NCBI RefSeq assembly: GCF_029870285.1
Contig: NZ_JACSYA010000029.1
Location: 6,441-70,440 of the forward strand
DNA from: Delftia sp. PS-11
GTDB taxonomy: Bacteria > Pseudomonadota > Gammaproteobacteria > Burkholderiales > Burkholderiaceae_C
Length of the DNA: 64,000 bases
Direction of reading: 5' to 3'
In this document: positions 52,539 to 60,624 of the stretch, piece by piece
How the letters are laid out: each line of letters begins with the position of its first letter
How positions within the stretch are numbered: position 1 is the first letter of the stretch
Translations under genes and position numbers: made by a program
Notes under the pieces: generated by a model
Database searches by the model: none
The model's input: only the letters and a program-made list of their open reading frames with translations
Told to the model about the DNA's origin: nothing

Positions 52539-53561
52539 GTGAAGAAGTATCTTGCCCTGACCGCCATTGCAGCCGCGACCCTGACCGGCTGCGTGACCAC
52601 CGACATGCGCATGGGCTCCCAGGACGCCAAAACCGTGGCCACGGGCGCGGCCGGCGGCGCCAATGCCGAAAACGCCAATACCGAACTCGAACGCTGCGAC
52701 TCCCCTCTGGGCACGGTGTCGCTGGTGGAGAACCAGACTGCCGGCTGGTACACCATCCTGACCCAGCAATACCGCCTGCCCCCGACTGCGCAGCTGCTGC
52801 GCCTGATGATCCAGCAGTCCAACTGCTTCGTCGTGGTGGAGCGCAGCGCTGCCGGCATGGGGGCCATGGAGCGTGAGCGCGCCCTGATGAACTCGGGCGA
52901 GATGCGCGGCGGCAGCAGCATGGGCAAGGGCCAGATGGTGGCCTCGGACTACGGCCTGACGCCCGAAGTGATCTTCAACCAGAACGATGCCGGTGGCATG
53001 GGCGCCGCTGTCGGCGGCATCATCGGTGCGCTGGCGGCCGGCACCAAGACCCGCGAAGCCTCGGTCATGCTGGCGCTGGTGGACAACCGCTCGGGCGTGC
53101 AGGTTTCGGCCTCCGAAGGTTCTGCCTCCAAGACCGACTGGGGCGGCATGGGCGCGCTGTTCGGCGGCGGCGCTGGCGCCGCGCTGGGCGGCTACACGCG
53201 CACCGCCGAGGGCAAGGTGATCTCTGCAGCCTTCATGGATGCCTACAACCAGATGGTGCGCGCGCTGCGCAACTACAAGGCCCAGTCCGTCAAGGGCCAG
53301 GGCCTGGGTGGCGGTGGCCGCCTGGGCGTGGACGGCGGTGCTGCCCCTTCGCAGACTTCCGCTCCCACCGCCAGCAATGCGCCGATGATCTCGCTGCGCG
53401 CAGCCCAGCAAAAGCTCAACACCCTGGGCTACAACGCCGGCACGCCGGACGGCGCCATGGGCAAGGGCACCGCCAATGCGCTGCGTGAATTCCAGCGCGA
53501 CCAGAACCTGCCCATCACCGGCCGCCTGGACCGTGCCACCTCGCAAGCGCTGCAGCAGTAA
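52539..53561 (+). CDS. CsgG-family lipoprotein with C-terminal peptidoglycan-binding domain
   Basis: 340 residues starting at GTG 52539 behind AAGAGG. The signal peptide ends in lipobox LTGC (Cys18). Residues about 55-250 resemble CsgG/HfaB, the outer-membrane curli or holdfast secretion channel family, including Gly-rich membrane-type stretches (GGMGAAVGGIIGALAAG and GGMGALFGGGAGAALGG). Residues about 285-340 form a PG_binding_1 domain (AAQQKLNTLGYNAGTPDGAM). Fusion to a peptidoglycan anchor is unusual for classical CsgG. No curli genes are near. Its role may be envelope-associated secretion or adhesion, by inference. Confidence 0.75.
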   Translation: MKKYLALTAIAAATLTGCVTTDMRMGSQDAKTVATGAAGGANAENANTELERCDSPLGTVSLVENQTAGWYTILTQQYRLPPTAQLLRLMIQQSNCFVVVERSAAGMGAMERERALMNSGEMRGGSSMGKGQMVASDYGLTPEVIFNQNDAGGMGAAVGGIIGALAAGTKTREASVMLALVDNRSGVQVSASEGSASKTDWGGMGALFGGGAGAALGGYTRTAEGKVISAAFMDAYNQMVRALRNYKAQSVKGQGLGGGGRLGVDGGAAPSQTSAPTASNAPMISLRAAQQKLNTLGYNAGTPDGAMGKGTANALREFQRDQNLPITGRLDRATSQALQQ

Positions 53562-53591
53562 GCGGGCTGTCCCATGCCAGGGGACGGGCGC

Positions 53592-54422
53592 ATGAAGCGG
53601 CCGCGCATTCCCTGGCCGGCTCCGGCGCTGCTGGCCTGGGCCGGGGCCTGGCTGACCTACGCCGGCCTGCGCTCGCATACAGGGCCGCTGGCGGCCTGGC
53701 TGGTGGCCTGCCTGCTGGGGGTGCTGGCCAGCCTCATGGCCCGCCGCTGGTGGCGGCGCCTGGCGGTGGCAGCGGGGTTTCCGCTGTCCTGCCTGATGCT
53801 CTGGGGCCTGGGGGGATTGGCCGCCATCAGTCCCTGGCTGTGGCTGGGCGCGCTGGGGATGCTGACCCTGGTCTATCCGCTCAACGCCTGGCGCGATGCG
53901 CCGCTGTTTCCCACACCTGCCCAGGCCCTCGACGGCCTGGCCGATGCCGCGCCGCTGCCGCCGGGCGCTGCCGTGCTCGATGCGGGCTGCGGCCTGGGCG
54001 ACGGCCTGCGTGCGCTGCACGCCCAGTACCCGCAGGCGCGGCTGCACGGCCTGGAGTGGAGCTGGCCGCTGCGTTGGATGTGCGCGCTGCGCTGCCCCTG
54101 GGCACGCGTGCGCCGCGCCGATATCTGGCTGGCCGACTGGAGCAGCTACCAGATGGTCTATCTGTTCCAGCGCCCCGAGAGCATGGGCCGTGCAGCCGTC
54201 AAGGCAGCCACCGAGCTGCCCGAGGGCGCGTGGCTGGTCAGCCTGGACTTTGCGCTGCCCGGCATTGATCCGACCTGGCATCGCCAGGGCCCGGGGCGGC
54301 ACAGCCTGTGGGTCTACCGCATGCCGCTGGGCGGCCCGGGCGAGGCTGTGGTGCATGTGCCCGAGCCCGAAGAGACGCCCTACGAGAAAGCGCTGCGGGA
54401 AATCCAGCAGCGCAAGGGCTGA
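53592..54422 (+). CDS. Membrane-anchored class I SAM-dependent methyltransferase
   Basis: 276 residues. Three or four hydrophobic helices occupy about 9-100 (PAPALLAWAGAWLTYAGL, AAWLVACLLGVLASLM, LWLGALGMLTLVYPL). Then a soluble Rossmann domain has the SAM motif VLDAGCGLGDGLRAL (about 127-141), LHGLEWSWPLRW and RADIWLADWSSYQMVYLF. ATG 53592 is chosen for GGGGACGG upstream; ATG 53574 would add six residues. It follows the CsgG-like gene by 30 bases. The methylated substrate is unknown; a lipid or envelope target fits the membrane anchor. Confidence 0.75.
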   Translation: MKRPRIPWPAPALLAWAGAWLTYAGLRSHTGPLAAWLVACLLGVLASLMARRWWRRLAVAAGFPLSCLMLWGLGGLAAISPWLWLGALGMLTLVYPLNAWRDAPLFPTPAQALDGLADAAPLPPGAAVLDAGCGLGDGLRALHAQYPQARLHGLEWSWPLRWMCALRCPWARVRRADIWLADWSSYQMVYLFQRPESMGRAAVKAATELPEGAWLVSLDFALPGIDPTWHRQGPGRHSLWVYRMPLGGPGEAVVHVPEPEETPYEKALREIQQRKG

Positions 54423-54990
54423 GCAGATGGCTCTGCCTGCGTAAAACGGCGGGGCCTGCGATGCCGGTCCCGCCGCTGTAGCGTGGTCTGCTGCATGTGG
54501 CGTCACGCCATGCCCCATGGCTCGCCTTGCGGCAATCGCTATATCCATTTAAATATTTCGCGATATTTCCGCCTTCTTGAATAAGGCGGATGCGGCGCCG
54601 CGCCGGGTCTGACGGGCTCCAGATCGGCACCCTCCAAGGCCCTGTACGCAGCCCTGGGCACACACCACCTGTCCAGCCTTGAGCGGTCGCATTGCCTGCT
54701 TGCTGGCGGCCTGCTCCACGCCATGTGCGCACATCAGCGGCGGCTGTCGCTCTGGCAGGCCATCTCTTCCTATGCCTGCTGCCTTCCCCTTTTTCCGAAA
54801 ACGCCCCAGGCGTGCGCCTGGCCAACCCTTGGCGTGGGCACTGCCGCGCTGGCCTGAAAAGTAGGGCGGGCGGCGAAGGGGTCATGCGTTGGATTGCATT
54901 TATTGATTGTGAAATGCTTTTTTCGCTTGCATTCAATGCATTCATATTGGTATGATGCATGCATTGAATGCACTTGAAAGGGCAGTTCCC
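54423..54990. other. Gene-free stretch before the toxin-antitoxin pair
   Basis: I see no supportable gene in these 568 bases. Right of 54890 the DNA becomes AT-rich and holds the operator and promoter of the antitoxin gene. A short T-rich patch at about 54540-54580 (AAATATTTCGCGATATTT, a palindrome) could be a regulatory or terminator-like element. Confidence 0.6.
54928..54972 (+). promoter_or_regulatory. Autoregulatory operator and promoter of the toxin-antitoxin operon
   Basis: A 14-bp perfect inverted repeat, TGCATTCAATGCAT (54928-54941) and ATGCATTGAATGCA (54959-54972), is separated by 17 bases. Between and overlapping the arms lie TTGCAT (54927-54932) and TATGAT (54951-54956), 18 bases apart, a plausible promoter. 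FitAB and VapBC complexes bind such paired palindromes to repress themselves. Confidence 0.75.
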
Positions 54991-55245
54991 ATGGCCATGC
55001 TGACAGTCAGAAATCTTCCGGAGGAGGTCCATCGGGCACTGCGCGTGCGCGCGGCCCAGAACGGCCAGAGCATGGAGGCGGAGGTGCGCGAGATCCTGGT
55101 GTCCGCATTGACGCCCAAGGGCCGCGTGAGGCTGGGCTCCCTGCTGGCCGACATGGGCCGCCAGGCCCAGCTCAGCGAGACAGAGCTGTCGGCGTTCGAG
55201 CCTGCGCGCGATCAGGCGCCTGCCCGTCTGGAGGGCTTCGAATGA
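54991..55245 (+). CDS. FitA/VapB-type ribbon-helix-helix antitoxin
   Basis: 84 residues. MLTVRNLPEEVHRALRVRAA then GQSMEAEVREIL is the ribbon-helix-helix of the Arc/FitA class: the beta strand LTVRNL enters the DNA groove. The C-terminal tail (SETELSAFEPARDQAPARLE) would wrap the toxin. ATG 54991 is chosen as it follows GAAAGGG; the in-frame ATGs at 54952 and 54955 lie inside the operator. Its stop overlaps the toxin start as ATGA. Confidence 0.88.
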   Translation: MAMLTVRNLPEEVHRALRVRAAQNGQSMEAEVREILVSALTPKGRVRLGSLLADMGRQAQLSETELSAFEPARDQAPARLEGFE

Positions 55246-55661
55246 TCCTGCTGGACGCGTGCGTTATCTCGGAGCCCCTGCGGCAGTCGCCAGAAATACG
55301 CGTCATCGAGTGGATCGATGCGCAGCCGCTGGAGACGATGTACCTGTGCGCCATCACGGTCGCGGAACTGCGCTCGGGCGTGGCCCTGCTGGCGCCGGGC
55401 AAGCGCCAGCAGGGCCTGCTCGAAAGCCTGGAAAAGCGCGTGCTGCCCCTGTTCGCAGGCCGTGTGCTGCCGTTTGATCTGTCCTGTACGCAGGCCTATG
55501 CGTCCCTGATGGCCAAGACCCGTGCTGCCGGGGTGGAACTGGGCATGGCGCAAGGCTATGTCGCTGCGGTGGCCGCTGCCAATGGCCTGACCGTCGCCAC
55601 CCGCAATGCGGCGCCTTTCCAGGCGGCGGGCGTGGCGACCCTCAACCCCTGGTGGCTGTAA
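55242..55661 (+). CDS. FitB/VapC-type PIN-domain toxin, two catalytic acids replaced
   Basis: 139 residues with the PIN fold. Asp5 (LLDACVISE) and Glu42 (TVAELRSG) are present. The third acid, normally Asp in xADGYIAA, is Gln104 (MAQGYVAA), and the fourth, normally Asp in TRNxxDF, is Pro125 (TRNAAPF). PIN nucleases need three or four acids to hold Mg2+, so RNase activity is doubtful. The gene overlaps the antitoxin by four bases and its end overlaps the convergent AraC gene by 20. The unbroken frame suggests that the pair is still maintained, perhaps as a regulator. Confidence 0.85.
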   Translation: MILLDACVISEPLRQSPEIRVIEWIDAQPLETMYLCAITVAELRSGVALLAPGKRQQGLLESLEKRVLPLFAGRVLPFDLSCTQAYASLMAKTRAAGVELGMAQGYVAAVAAANGLTVATRNAAPFQAAGVATLNPWWL

Positions 55662-56589
55662 TGCCCGCCTGCTGTCCGAAAAACCGCGCCGGCGGCATGC
55701 CTACGGTGCGGTGCACCATGGCGCTGAAGGCGCTGGGGCTGTAGCCCAGCTCGGCCGCAATCTGCTGGATGGGCAGGCTGCGCGCGGCCAGGCTCACGGC
55801 GTGGGCCAGCACGACCTGCTGGCGCCAGGCCGTGAAGCTGCAGCCCAGCTCCTGCTGGAACAGCCGTGCCACGGTGCGCGGGCTGGCGCCGGTATCGGCG
55901 GCCCAATCGGCCAGGCTGTCGTGCTGCGTGGGGTCTGCCACCACGGCCTCGCACAGCATGCGCAGCCGCTTGTCCTGGGGCATGTCCACGCCCAGGTTGA
56001 CCTCGCGCGCATGGCGCAGTTCTTCGAGCAGCAGCACGCTCAGATGGTGCTCGCGCCGCAGCGTGGCCCCATCGGGCTCCGGCTGGTCATCGCTTTGCTT
56101 GGGCAGTGCGGTGATCAGCTCGCGCATCAGCGGCGAGATCTCCAGCACGCGGCAGCGTGCCCAGTCCCGGGGGTCGCAGGCAGTGCCTTCGCCATCATGG
56201 CCCGGCAGCACCGGGCCCTGGGCCGGTGCGTCCTGCCGCACATAGATGGAAATCAGGTCTGCCTCCTCGACCATGGCTACGGCATGGACCAGGCCGGGCG
56301 GTATCCAGACGGCTTTGGACGGTGGCGCGATCAGCGTGCCCTGCGGAGCTGCCATGTGCAGCACGCCGTTGAGCGAAACCGAGATCTGCGCCCAGCTGTG
56401 GCTGTGAGGGATCACGCGCGTTCGCGCCGACAGCCGGTGCTGCTTGGCGCGTACCGGGCGTTCGGGCGTAGGCTCGAAAAGATGGGGTGACAGCGCCTCC
56501 ACCGGCTCCATCGGGCGCATCCTGCGGGCCGTGCGCGATGTCCTGGCGGGGCAGGCCTGGGTCGTGTCGTGGGCGTGAGAGGCAGGCAT
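55642..56589 (-). CDS. AraC-family transcriptional regulator
   Basis: 315 residues. The N-terminal cupin has RVIPHSHSWAQISVSLNGV and PPGLVHAVAMVEEADLISIY, with His residues that could bind a ligand or metal. The C-terminal double helix-turn-helix includes DTGASPRTVARLFQQELG and the AraC signature IQQIAAELGYSPSAFSAMVHR. The first 26 residues are poorly conserved and ATG 56511 is a possible alternative start. It is divergent from the MFS gene 70 bases away and probably controls it. Confidence 0.87.
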   Translation of the reverse strand: MPASHAHDTTQACPARTSRTARRMRPMEPVEALSPHLFEPTPERPVRAKQHRLSARTRVIPHSHSWAQISVSLNGVLHMAAPQGTLIAPPSKAVWIPPGLVHAVAMVEEADLISIYVRQDAPAQGPVLPGHDGEGTACDPRDWARCRVLEISPLMRELITALPKQSDDQPEPDGATLRREHHLSVLLLEELRHAREVNLGVDMPQDKRLRMLCEAVVADPTQHDSLADWAADTGASPRTVARLFQQELGCSFTAWRQQVVLAHAVSLAARSLPIQQIAAELGYSPSAFSAMVHRTVGMPPARFFGQQAGITATRG

Positions 56590-56659
56590 TGGCGTGTTGG
56601 CGATAGAAGTTGGCAGACTATCGCATACAAGACGGCGGCTCGCTGCCTAACATGCAGCC

Positions 56660-57934
56660 ATGACCCGCTCCTCCTCTTCCGCTTTGGGCGCCGTGGCGCC
56701 AGACCTGCTGCGCCGCGATGCGCGAACCATCGGCCTGATCGGCCTGGCGCATGGCTCTTCACACTTTTTTCATCTGCTGCTGCCGCCGCTGTTTCCCTGG
56801 CTGATTGCCGAGTTCGGCTACAGCTACGCCGAACTCAGCGTGATGGTGTCGCTGTTCTTCGTGGTCTCCGGCGTGGGCCAGGCCATGGCCGGCTTTGCCG
56901 TGGACCGCTTTGGCGCGCGGCCCATCCTGTTTGCCGCACTGGGCAGCTTTACCGTGGCTGGACTGGTGGCCAGCACGGCGCAGGGCTACGGCATGCTGCT
57001 GCTGGCGGCTTTCTTCGCAGGGCTGGGCAATGCGCCGTTCCATCCTGTGGACTTCACCATTCTCAACAAGCGTGTGTCCCAGCAGCGCATCGGCCATGCG
57101 TTCTCGGTACATGGCCTGTCGGGCAATATCGGCTGGGCGCTGGCGCCGCTGTTCATGGCGGGCATCACCACGGCCACGGGCTCGTGGCGTCTGGCCTGCC
57201 TGTGCGGCGCGGCGCTGGCTGCCACCATCCTGGCCATCATGGTGATCAACCGCGAGGCCCTGGACGACCGGGCTGCCGATGCCAACGCCACCGCTGCGCG
57301 CGCGGCGTCCGCCACGGGTCCCCAGGAGCATCCCATGGCCTTTCTCAAGCTGCCTTCGGTCTGGCTGTGCTTTTCGTTCTTCTTCTGGAGCACCTGCGCG
57401 CTCAGCTCCATCCAGAGCTTTGCCAGCCCTGCCATGCAGGCCATGTATGGCCTGCCGCTGAGCGTGACGGCGCTGATCGTCACGGGCTACATGCTGTGCG
57501 GCGCGGCGGGCATGGTGGCCGGGGGCTTTCTGGTGGGCCGCGTGCAGCGGCTGGAGAAGGTGATCTCCCTGTGCATGATGGGCTCGGGCCTGCTGCTGTT
57601 CGTGGTCGGCACCGGCTGGCTGCCAGCCATGGTGGCCGTGGCCGTGGCTTCTCTGGCAGGTCTGGGCACGGGCCTGGCCGGTCCCTCGCGCGACATGCTG
57701 ATCAAGCGCGCCGCTCCGCCCGGTGCCACGGGCCGCGTCTATGGCACGGTGTACTCCGGGCTGGATCTGGGCTTTTGCCTGGCGGCGCCCATCTTCGGCT
57801 ACATGCTGGACCATGGCCTGAGCCAGGGCGTGTTCTACGGCGCAGCGATTGCGCTGGTGCTCAGCGTGGTCTCCGCCGTGGTGGTGGGTGATGGCGTGAG
57901 CAAGAAAAACCGCATGGCGCTGAGCGCAGGCTGA
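56660..57934 (+). CDS. MFS transporter, fosmidomycin-resistance-like
   Basis: 424 residues with about twelve membrane helices and a charged central loop (about 205-225). The start of the fold, GLIGLAHGSSHFFHLLLPPL, and the A motif AVDRFGARPILF match the Fsr/MFS_1 family; GLGNAPFHPVDFTILNKRV is the typical third-loop segment with NxxFHP. It is a drug/proton antiporter or organic-acid carrier; the substrate is unknown. Divergent AraC regulator upstream, terminator downstream. Confidence 0.87.
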   Translation: MTRSSSSALGAVAPDLLRRDARTIGLIGLAHGSSHFFHLLLPPLFPWLIAEFGYSYAELSVMVSLFFVVSGVGQAMAGFAVDRFGARPILFAALGSFTVAGLVASTAQGYGMLLLAAFFAGLGNAPFHPVDFTILNKRVSQQRIGHAFSVHGLSGNIGWALAPLFMAGITTATGSWRLACLCGAALAATILAIMVINREALDDRAADANATAARAASATGPQEHPMAFLKLPSVWLCFSFFFWSTCALSSIQSFASPAMQAMYGLPLSVTALIVTGYMLCGAAGMVAGGFLVGRVQRLEKVISLCMMGSGLLLFVVGTGWLPAMVAVAVASLAGLGTGLAGPSRDMLIKRAAPPGATGRVYGTVYSGLDLGFCLAAPIFGYMLDHGLSQGVFYGAAIALVLSVVSAVVVGDGVSKKNRMALSAG

Positions 57935-57952
57935 GCACGCCGCGCTCCACCG

Positions 57953-57985
57953 CAAAGCCCCGTGGCTCCTGGCCCCGGGGCTTTG
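57953..57985 (+). terminator. Terminator after the MFS gene
   Basis: CAAAGCCCCG (57953-57962) pairs with CGGGGCTTTG (57976-57985), a 10-bp stem followed by TGTTTTG. It lies 19 bases after the stop. Confidence 0.75.
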
Positions 57986-58094
57986 TGTTTTGCGGGGTAC
58001 GCAGGCACGGCGATTGCATGCGTTATGCACCATGCGCTATGCGCGCCTGCTATCGTGCGTGCACCCCTTTTTTTCACCACAGGAGACCTATCCG

Positions 58095-59384
58095 ATGCCA
58101 TCCGCCTTCTCCCCGATTTCCCGCGTGCTGCGCGCCGCGCCGCTGGCACTGGCCCTTGCCATGGCAGGCCTGGCAGGCGGCGCCCAGGCCGCGCCCCAGG
58201 CCGATATCCACACGCTGGCGCAAAAGCACCAGCAGCCGCTGCTGGACACGCTGCGCGAGCTGGTGCATATCGAGTCCGGCAGCAAGGACATTGAAGGCGT
58301 GACGCAGATTGCCCAGTACGTGGCCGGCAAGCTGCGCGAGCAGGGCGGCAAGGTCGAACTGCTGCAGCCCACCGATGTCTACCGGCTGGGCGACACGCCC
58401 GAGAAGATCGGCCCCATGGTGCATGCCGAGTTCAAGGGCAAGGGCAGCAGCCGCATCATGCTGATCGCGCACATGGACACCGTGTACCTGCGCGGCATGC
58501 TCAAGGACCAGCCGTTTCGCATCGACGGCGACCGTGCCTATGGTCTGGGCATCGCCGATGACAAGCAGGGCGTGGCCCTGATCCTGCACACCGTGGCCAT
58601 GCTGCGCCAGCTGGGCTTTGACAACTACGGCACCCTGACCGTGCTGATGAACAGCGACGAGGAAATCAGCTCGCCCGGCGCGCGCAGCACCATCACGCGC
58701 CTGGGCGCCGAGCAGGATGCGGTGTTCTCCTTTGAAGGCGGCGGCGCCGACGGCGGCGTGCGCCTGGCCACCAGCGGCATCGGCGCAGCCTACCTCAAGG
58801 TTGAAGGCAAGGCCTCGCACGCGGGCGCCAAGCCCGAGGATGGCGTCAACGCGCTGTACGAGCTGTCGCACCAGCTGCTGCAGATGAAAGACCTGTCCAG
58901 GCCCGAGACCGGCCTCAAGCTCAACTGGACCGTGGCCCAGTCCGGCACCAACCGCAACGTCATCCCCGCCGAGGCCACGGCCCAGGCCGATGCGCGCGCG
59001 CTGCGCGTGGCCGATTTCACGGCGCTGGAGCAGGCCATGCATGCCAAGGTGGGCCACAAGCTGCTGGATGCTAGCAAGGTCCAGCTGAAGTTCGAGGTGC
59101 GCCGTCCGCCGCTGGAAGCCAGCGAGGCCTCGCGCCGCCTGGCACGGCAGGCGCAGACCATCTACAGCCAGGAGCTGGGACTGAAGATGAGCGTGATGGA
59201 AAAGGCCACGGGCGGCGGCACCGATGCTGCCTTCGCGGCCCTGAAGGCCAGGGGCGCGGTCATCGAAGGCTTTGGCCTGAGCGGCTATGGCGCGCACTCC
59301 AATGATGCGGAATACGTGCAGCTGAACACCATCGTGCCGCGCCTGTACCTGGCCACGCGCATGATCATGGATCTTTCCAAGTAA
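58095..59384 (+). CDS. M20-family metallopeptidase, glutamate carboxypeptidase (CPG2-like)
   Basis: 429 residues with a signal peptide (about 1-32, ALALAMAGLAGGAQA), so periplasmic. Zinc ligands and catalytic residues are visible: His in IAHMDTV, bridging Asp in GIADDKQG, catalytic Glu in NSDEEISSPG, Glu in SFEGGGADGG and the final His in GYGAHSND. This is the arrangement of Pseudomonas carboxypeptidase G2, which removes C-terminal glutamate from folates and peptides. ATG 58095 is behind AGGAGA. The exact substrate is unknown. Confidence 0.9.
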   Translation: MPSAFSPISRVLRAAPLALALAMAGLAGGAQAAPQADIHTLAQKHQQPLLDTLRELVHIESGSKDIEGVTQIAQYVAGKLREQGGKVELLQPTDVYRLGDTPEKIGPMVHAEFKGKGSSRIMLIAHMDTVYLRGMLKDQPFRIDGDRAYGLGIADDKQGVALILHTVAMLRQLGFDNYGTLTVLMNSDEEISSPGARSTITRLGAEQDAVFSFEGGGADGGVRLATSGIGAAYLKVEGKASHAGAKPEDGVNALYELSHQLLQMKDLSRPETGLKLNWTVAQSGTNRNVIPAEATAQADARALRVADFTALEQAMHAKVGHKLLDASKVQLKFEVRRPPLEASEASRRLARQAQTIYSQELGLKMSVMEKATGGGTDAAFAALKARGAVIEGFGLSGYGAHSNDAEYVQLNTIVPRLYLATRMIMDLSK

Positions 59385-59536
59385 CAGGCGCTGCGCTTGA
59401 AACCGGCGCGGCCCCAAGGGAGGGGCACCGAGCAAGGGCCTGTGCCGGCCGCGCCGCCCCGCAGCGAGGGTGTCGCCGGCTGCCCGTACGCCCCCCTCCC
59501 TTGCGAAGCAGGTAGAGAGGCACCGTGCAACGGGGG

Positions 59537-59553
59537 GAGCCGCGCAGCGGCTC
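59537..59553. terminator. Hairpin between the convergent peptidase and receptor genes
   Basis: GAGCCGC, loop GCA, GCGGCTC: a perfect 7-bp stem within a GC-rich spacer. The surrounding CGGGGGGAGC...CAGGGGGAGC composition recalls intergenic repeats common in Comamonadaceae; no T tail is present on either strand. Confidence 0.4.
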
Positions 59554-59566
59554 AGGGGGAGCTTCT

Positions 59567-60577
59567 TTACTGCGAAGAGATGTTCTTGTCTTTCGCGATC
59601 TTGCTCCAGCGCGTGTAGTCGGCGTTGAGCCGCGCCTTCATGGCCGCGCCGTCCTGGTAGGTGGCAATGGCGCCAGCGGCCAGCATCTTCTTTTGCAGCT
59701 CCGGTTCGGCCAGGATCAGCCTGAGCTCCTGGTTCAGGCGCTGGATTACGGCGGGCGGCGTGTTCAGCGGGGCGATCAGGCCGCCCCAGGTATCGGCGTC
59801 GAAGCCGGCAAAGCCCTGCTCGGCCACCGATTTCACGTTCGGCAGCAGCTGCTTTGCCTTTTGCGAGCTGACGGCAATGGCGCGCAGCTTGCCCGCCTGG
59901 ATATGGGGCAGGGCCGCGACCACATCGGCGAACATCACGGCGATCTGGCCGCCGATCAGGTCGGTCACGGCCGGCGCGCTGCCACGGTAGGGCACATGCT
60001 GCATATCGAAGCCGCCCAGGTCCTTGAGCTGCTCCATGGACAAATGGCCGAAGCTGCCTGTGCCGGAGCTGGTGTAGTTCAGGGCCGGCTTGACCTTCCT
60101 GGCATGTTCGATGAGCTGCGGCAGGCTGGTGACCTCGGGCAGCTCGCGCGGGTTGATGACGATGGCCATGGGCAGGTCATAGACCGTGGCCACGGGCAGG
60201 AAGTCCTTGCGCACGTCATAGAGATGATTGTTGAACAGCAGGGGCGCCAGCAGGGCCGGCATGCCGAACATGGACAGGGTGTAGCCGTCGGCGGGCGACT
60301 TGATGAAGGCTGCCGTGCCCACCGAGCCCGAGGCGCCGGGGCGGTTGTCGATGATGATGGACTGGCCCAGGCGCTCGGTCAGCCGCTGGGAGATGATGCG
60401 CGCAGCCGTATCGGTGGGTCCGCCGGGTGGGAAGGCCACGACCATTTTGATGGGCTTGTCGGGCCAGGCCGGTGCCTGTGCCTGTGCATGTGCCATGCCT
60501 GCGATGGCTGCCATGGCGGCAGCGCCGCCTGCCGCCAGGAGCTGGCGGCGCGAAGCCTGGAAAGGGGTGGATGCCAT
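59567..60577 (-). CDS. Bug/TctC-type periplasmic solute-binding protein
   Basis: 336 residues, third orphan TctC-like receptor of the window. The leader carries a twin arginine (SRRQLLAAGGAAAMAAIAGM), so export is probably by Tat. Signatures IKMVVAFPPGGPTDTAARII, IDNRPGASGSVGTAAFI, YTSSGTGSFGHLSME and QHVPYRGSAPAVTDL are clear. ATG 60577 is behind GAGGAGA. It follows the CoA-transferase gene by 47 bases on the same strand, so its ligand is probably the acid handled by that enzyme. Confidence 0.9.
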   Translation of the reverse strand: MASTPFQASRRQLLAAGGAAAMAAIAGMAHAQAQAPAWPDKPIKMVVAFPPGGPTDTAARIISQRLTERLGQSIIIDNRPGASGSVGTAAFIKSPADGYTLSMFGMPALLAPLLFNNHLYDVRKDFLPVATVYDLPMAIVINPRELPEVTSLPQLIEHARKVKPALNYTSSGTGSFGHLSMEQLKDLGGFDMQHVPYRGSAPAVTDLIGGQIAVMFADVVAALPHIQAGKLRAIAVSSQKAKQLLPNVKSVAEQGFAGFDADTWGGLIAPLNTPPAVIQRLNQELRLILAEPELQKKMLAAGAIATYQDGAAMKARLNADYTRWSKIAKDKNISSQ

Positions 60578-60624
60578 ATGTCTCCTCAAAGGGTGTGTGG
60601 TGGAAAGAGCGCGTCTTCGCGCGC

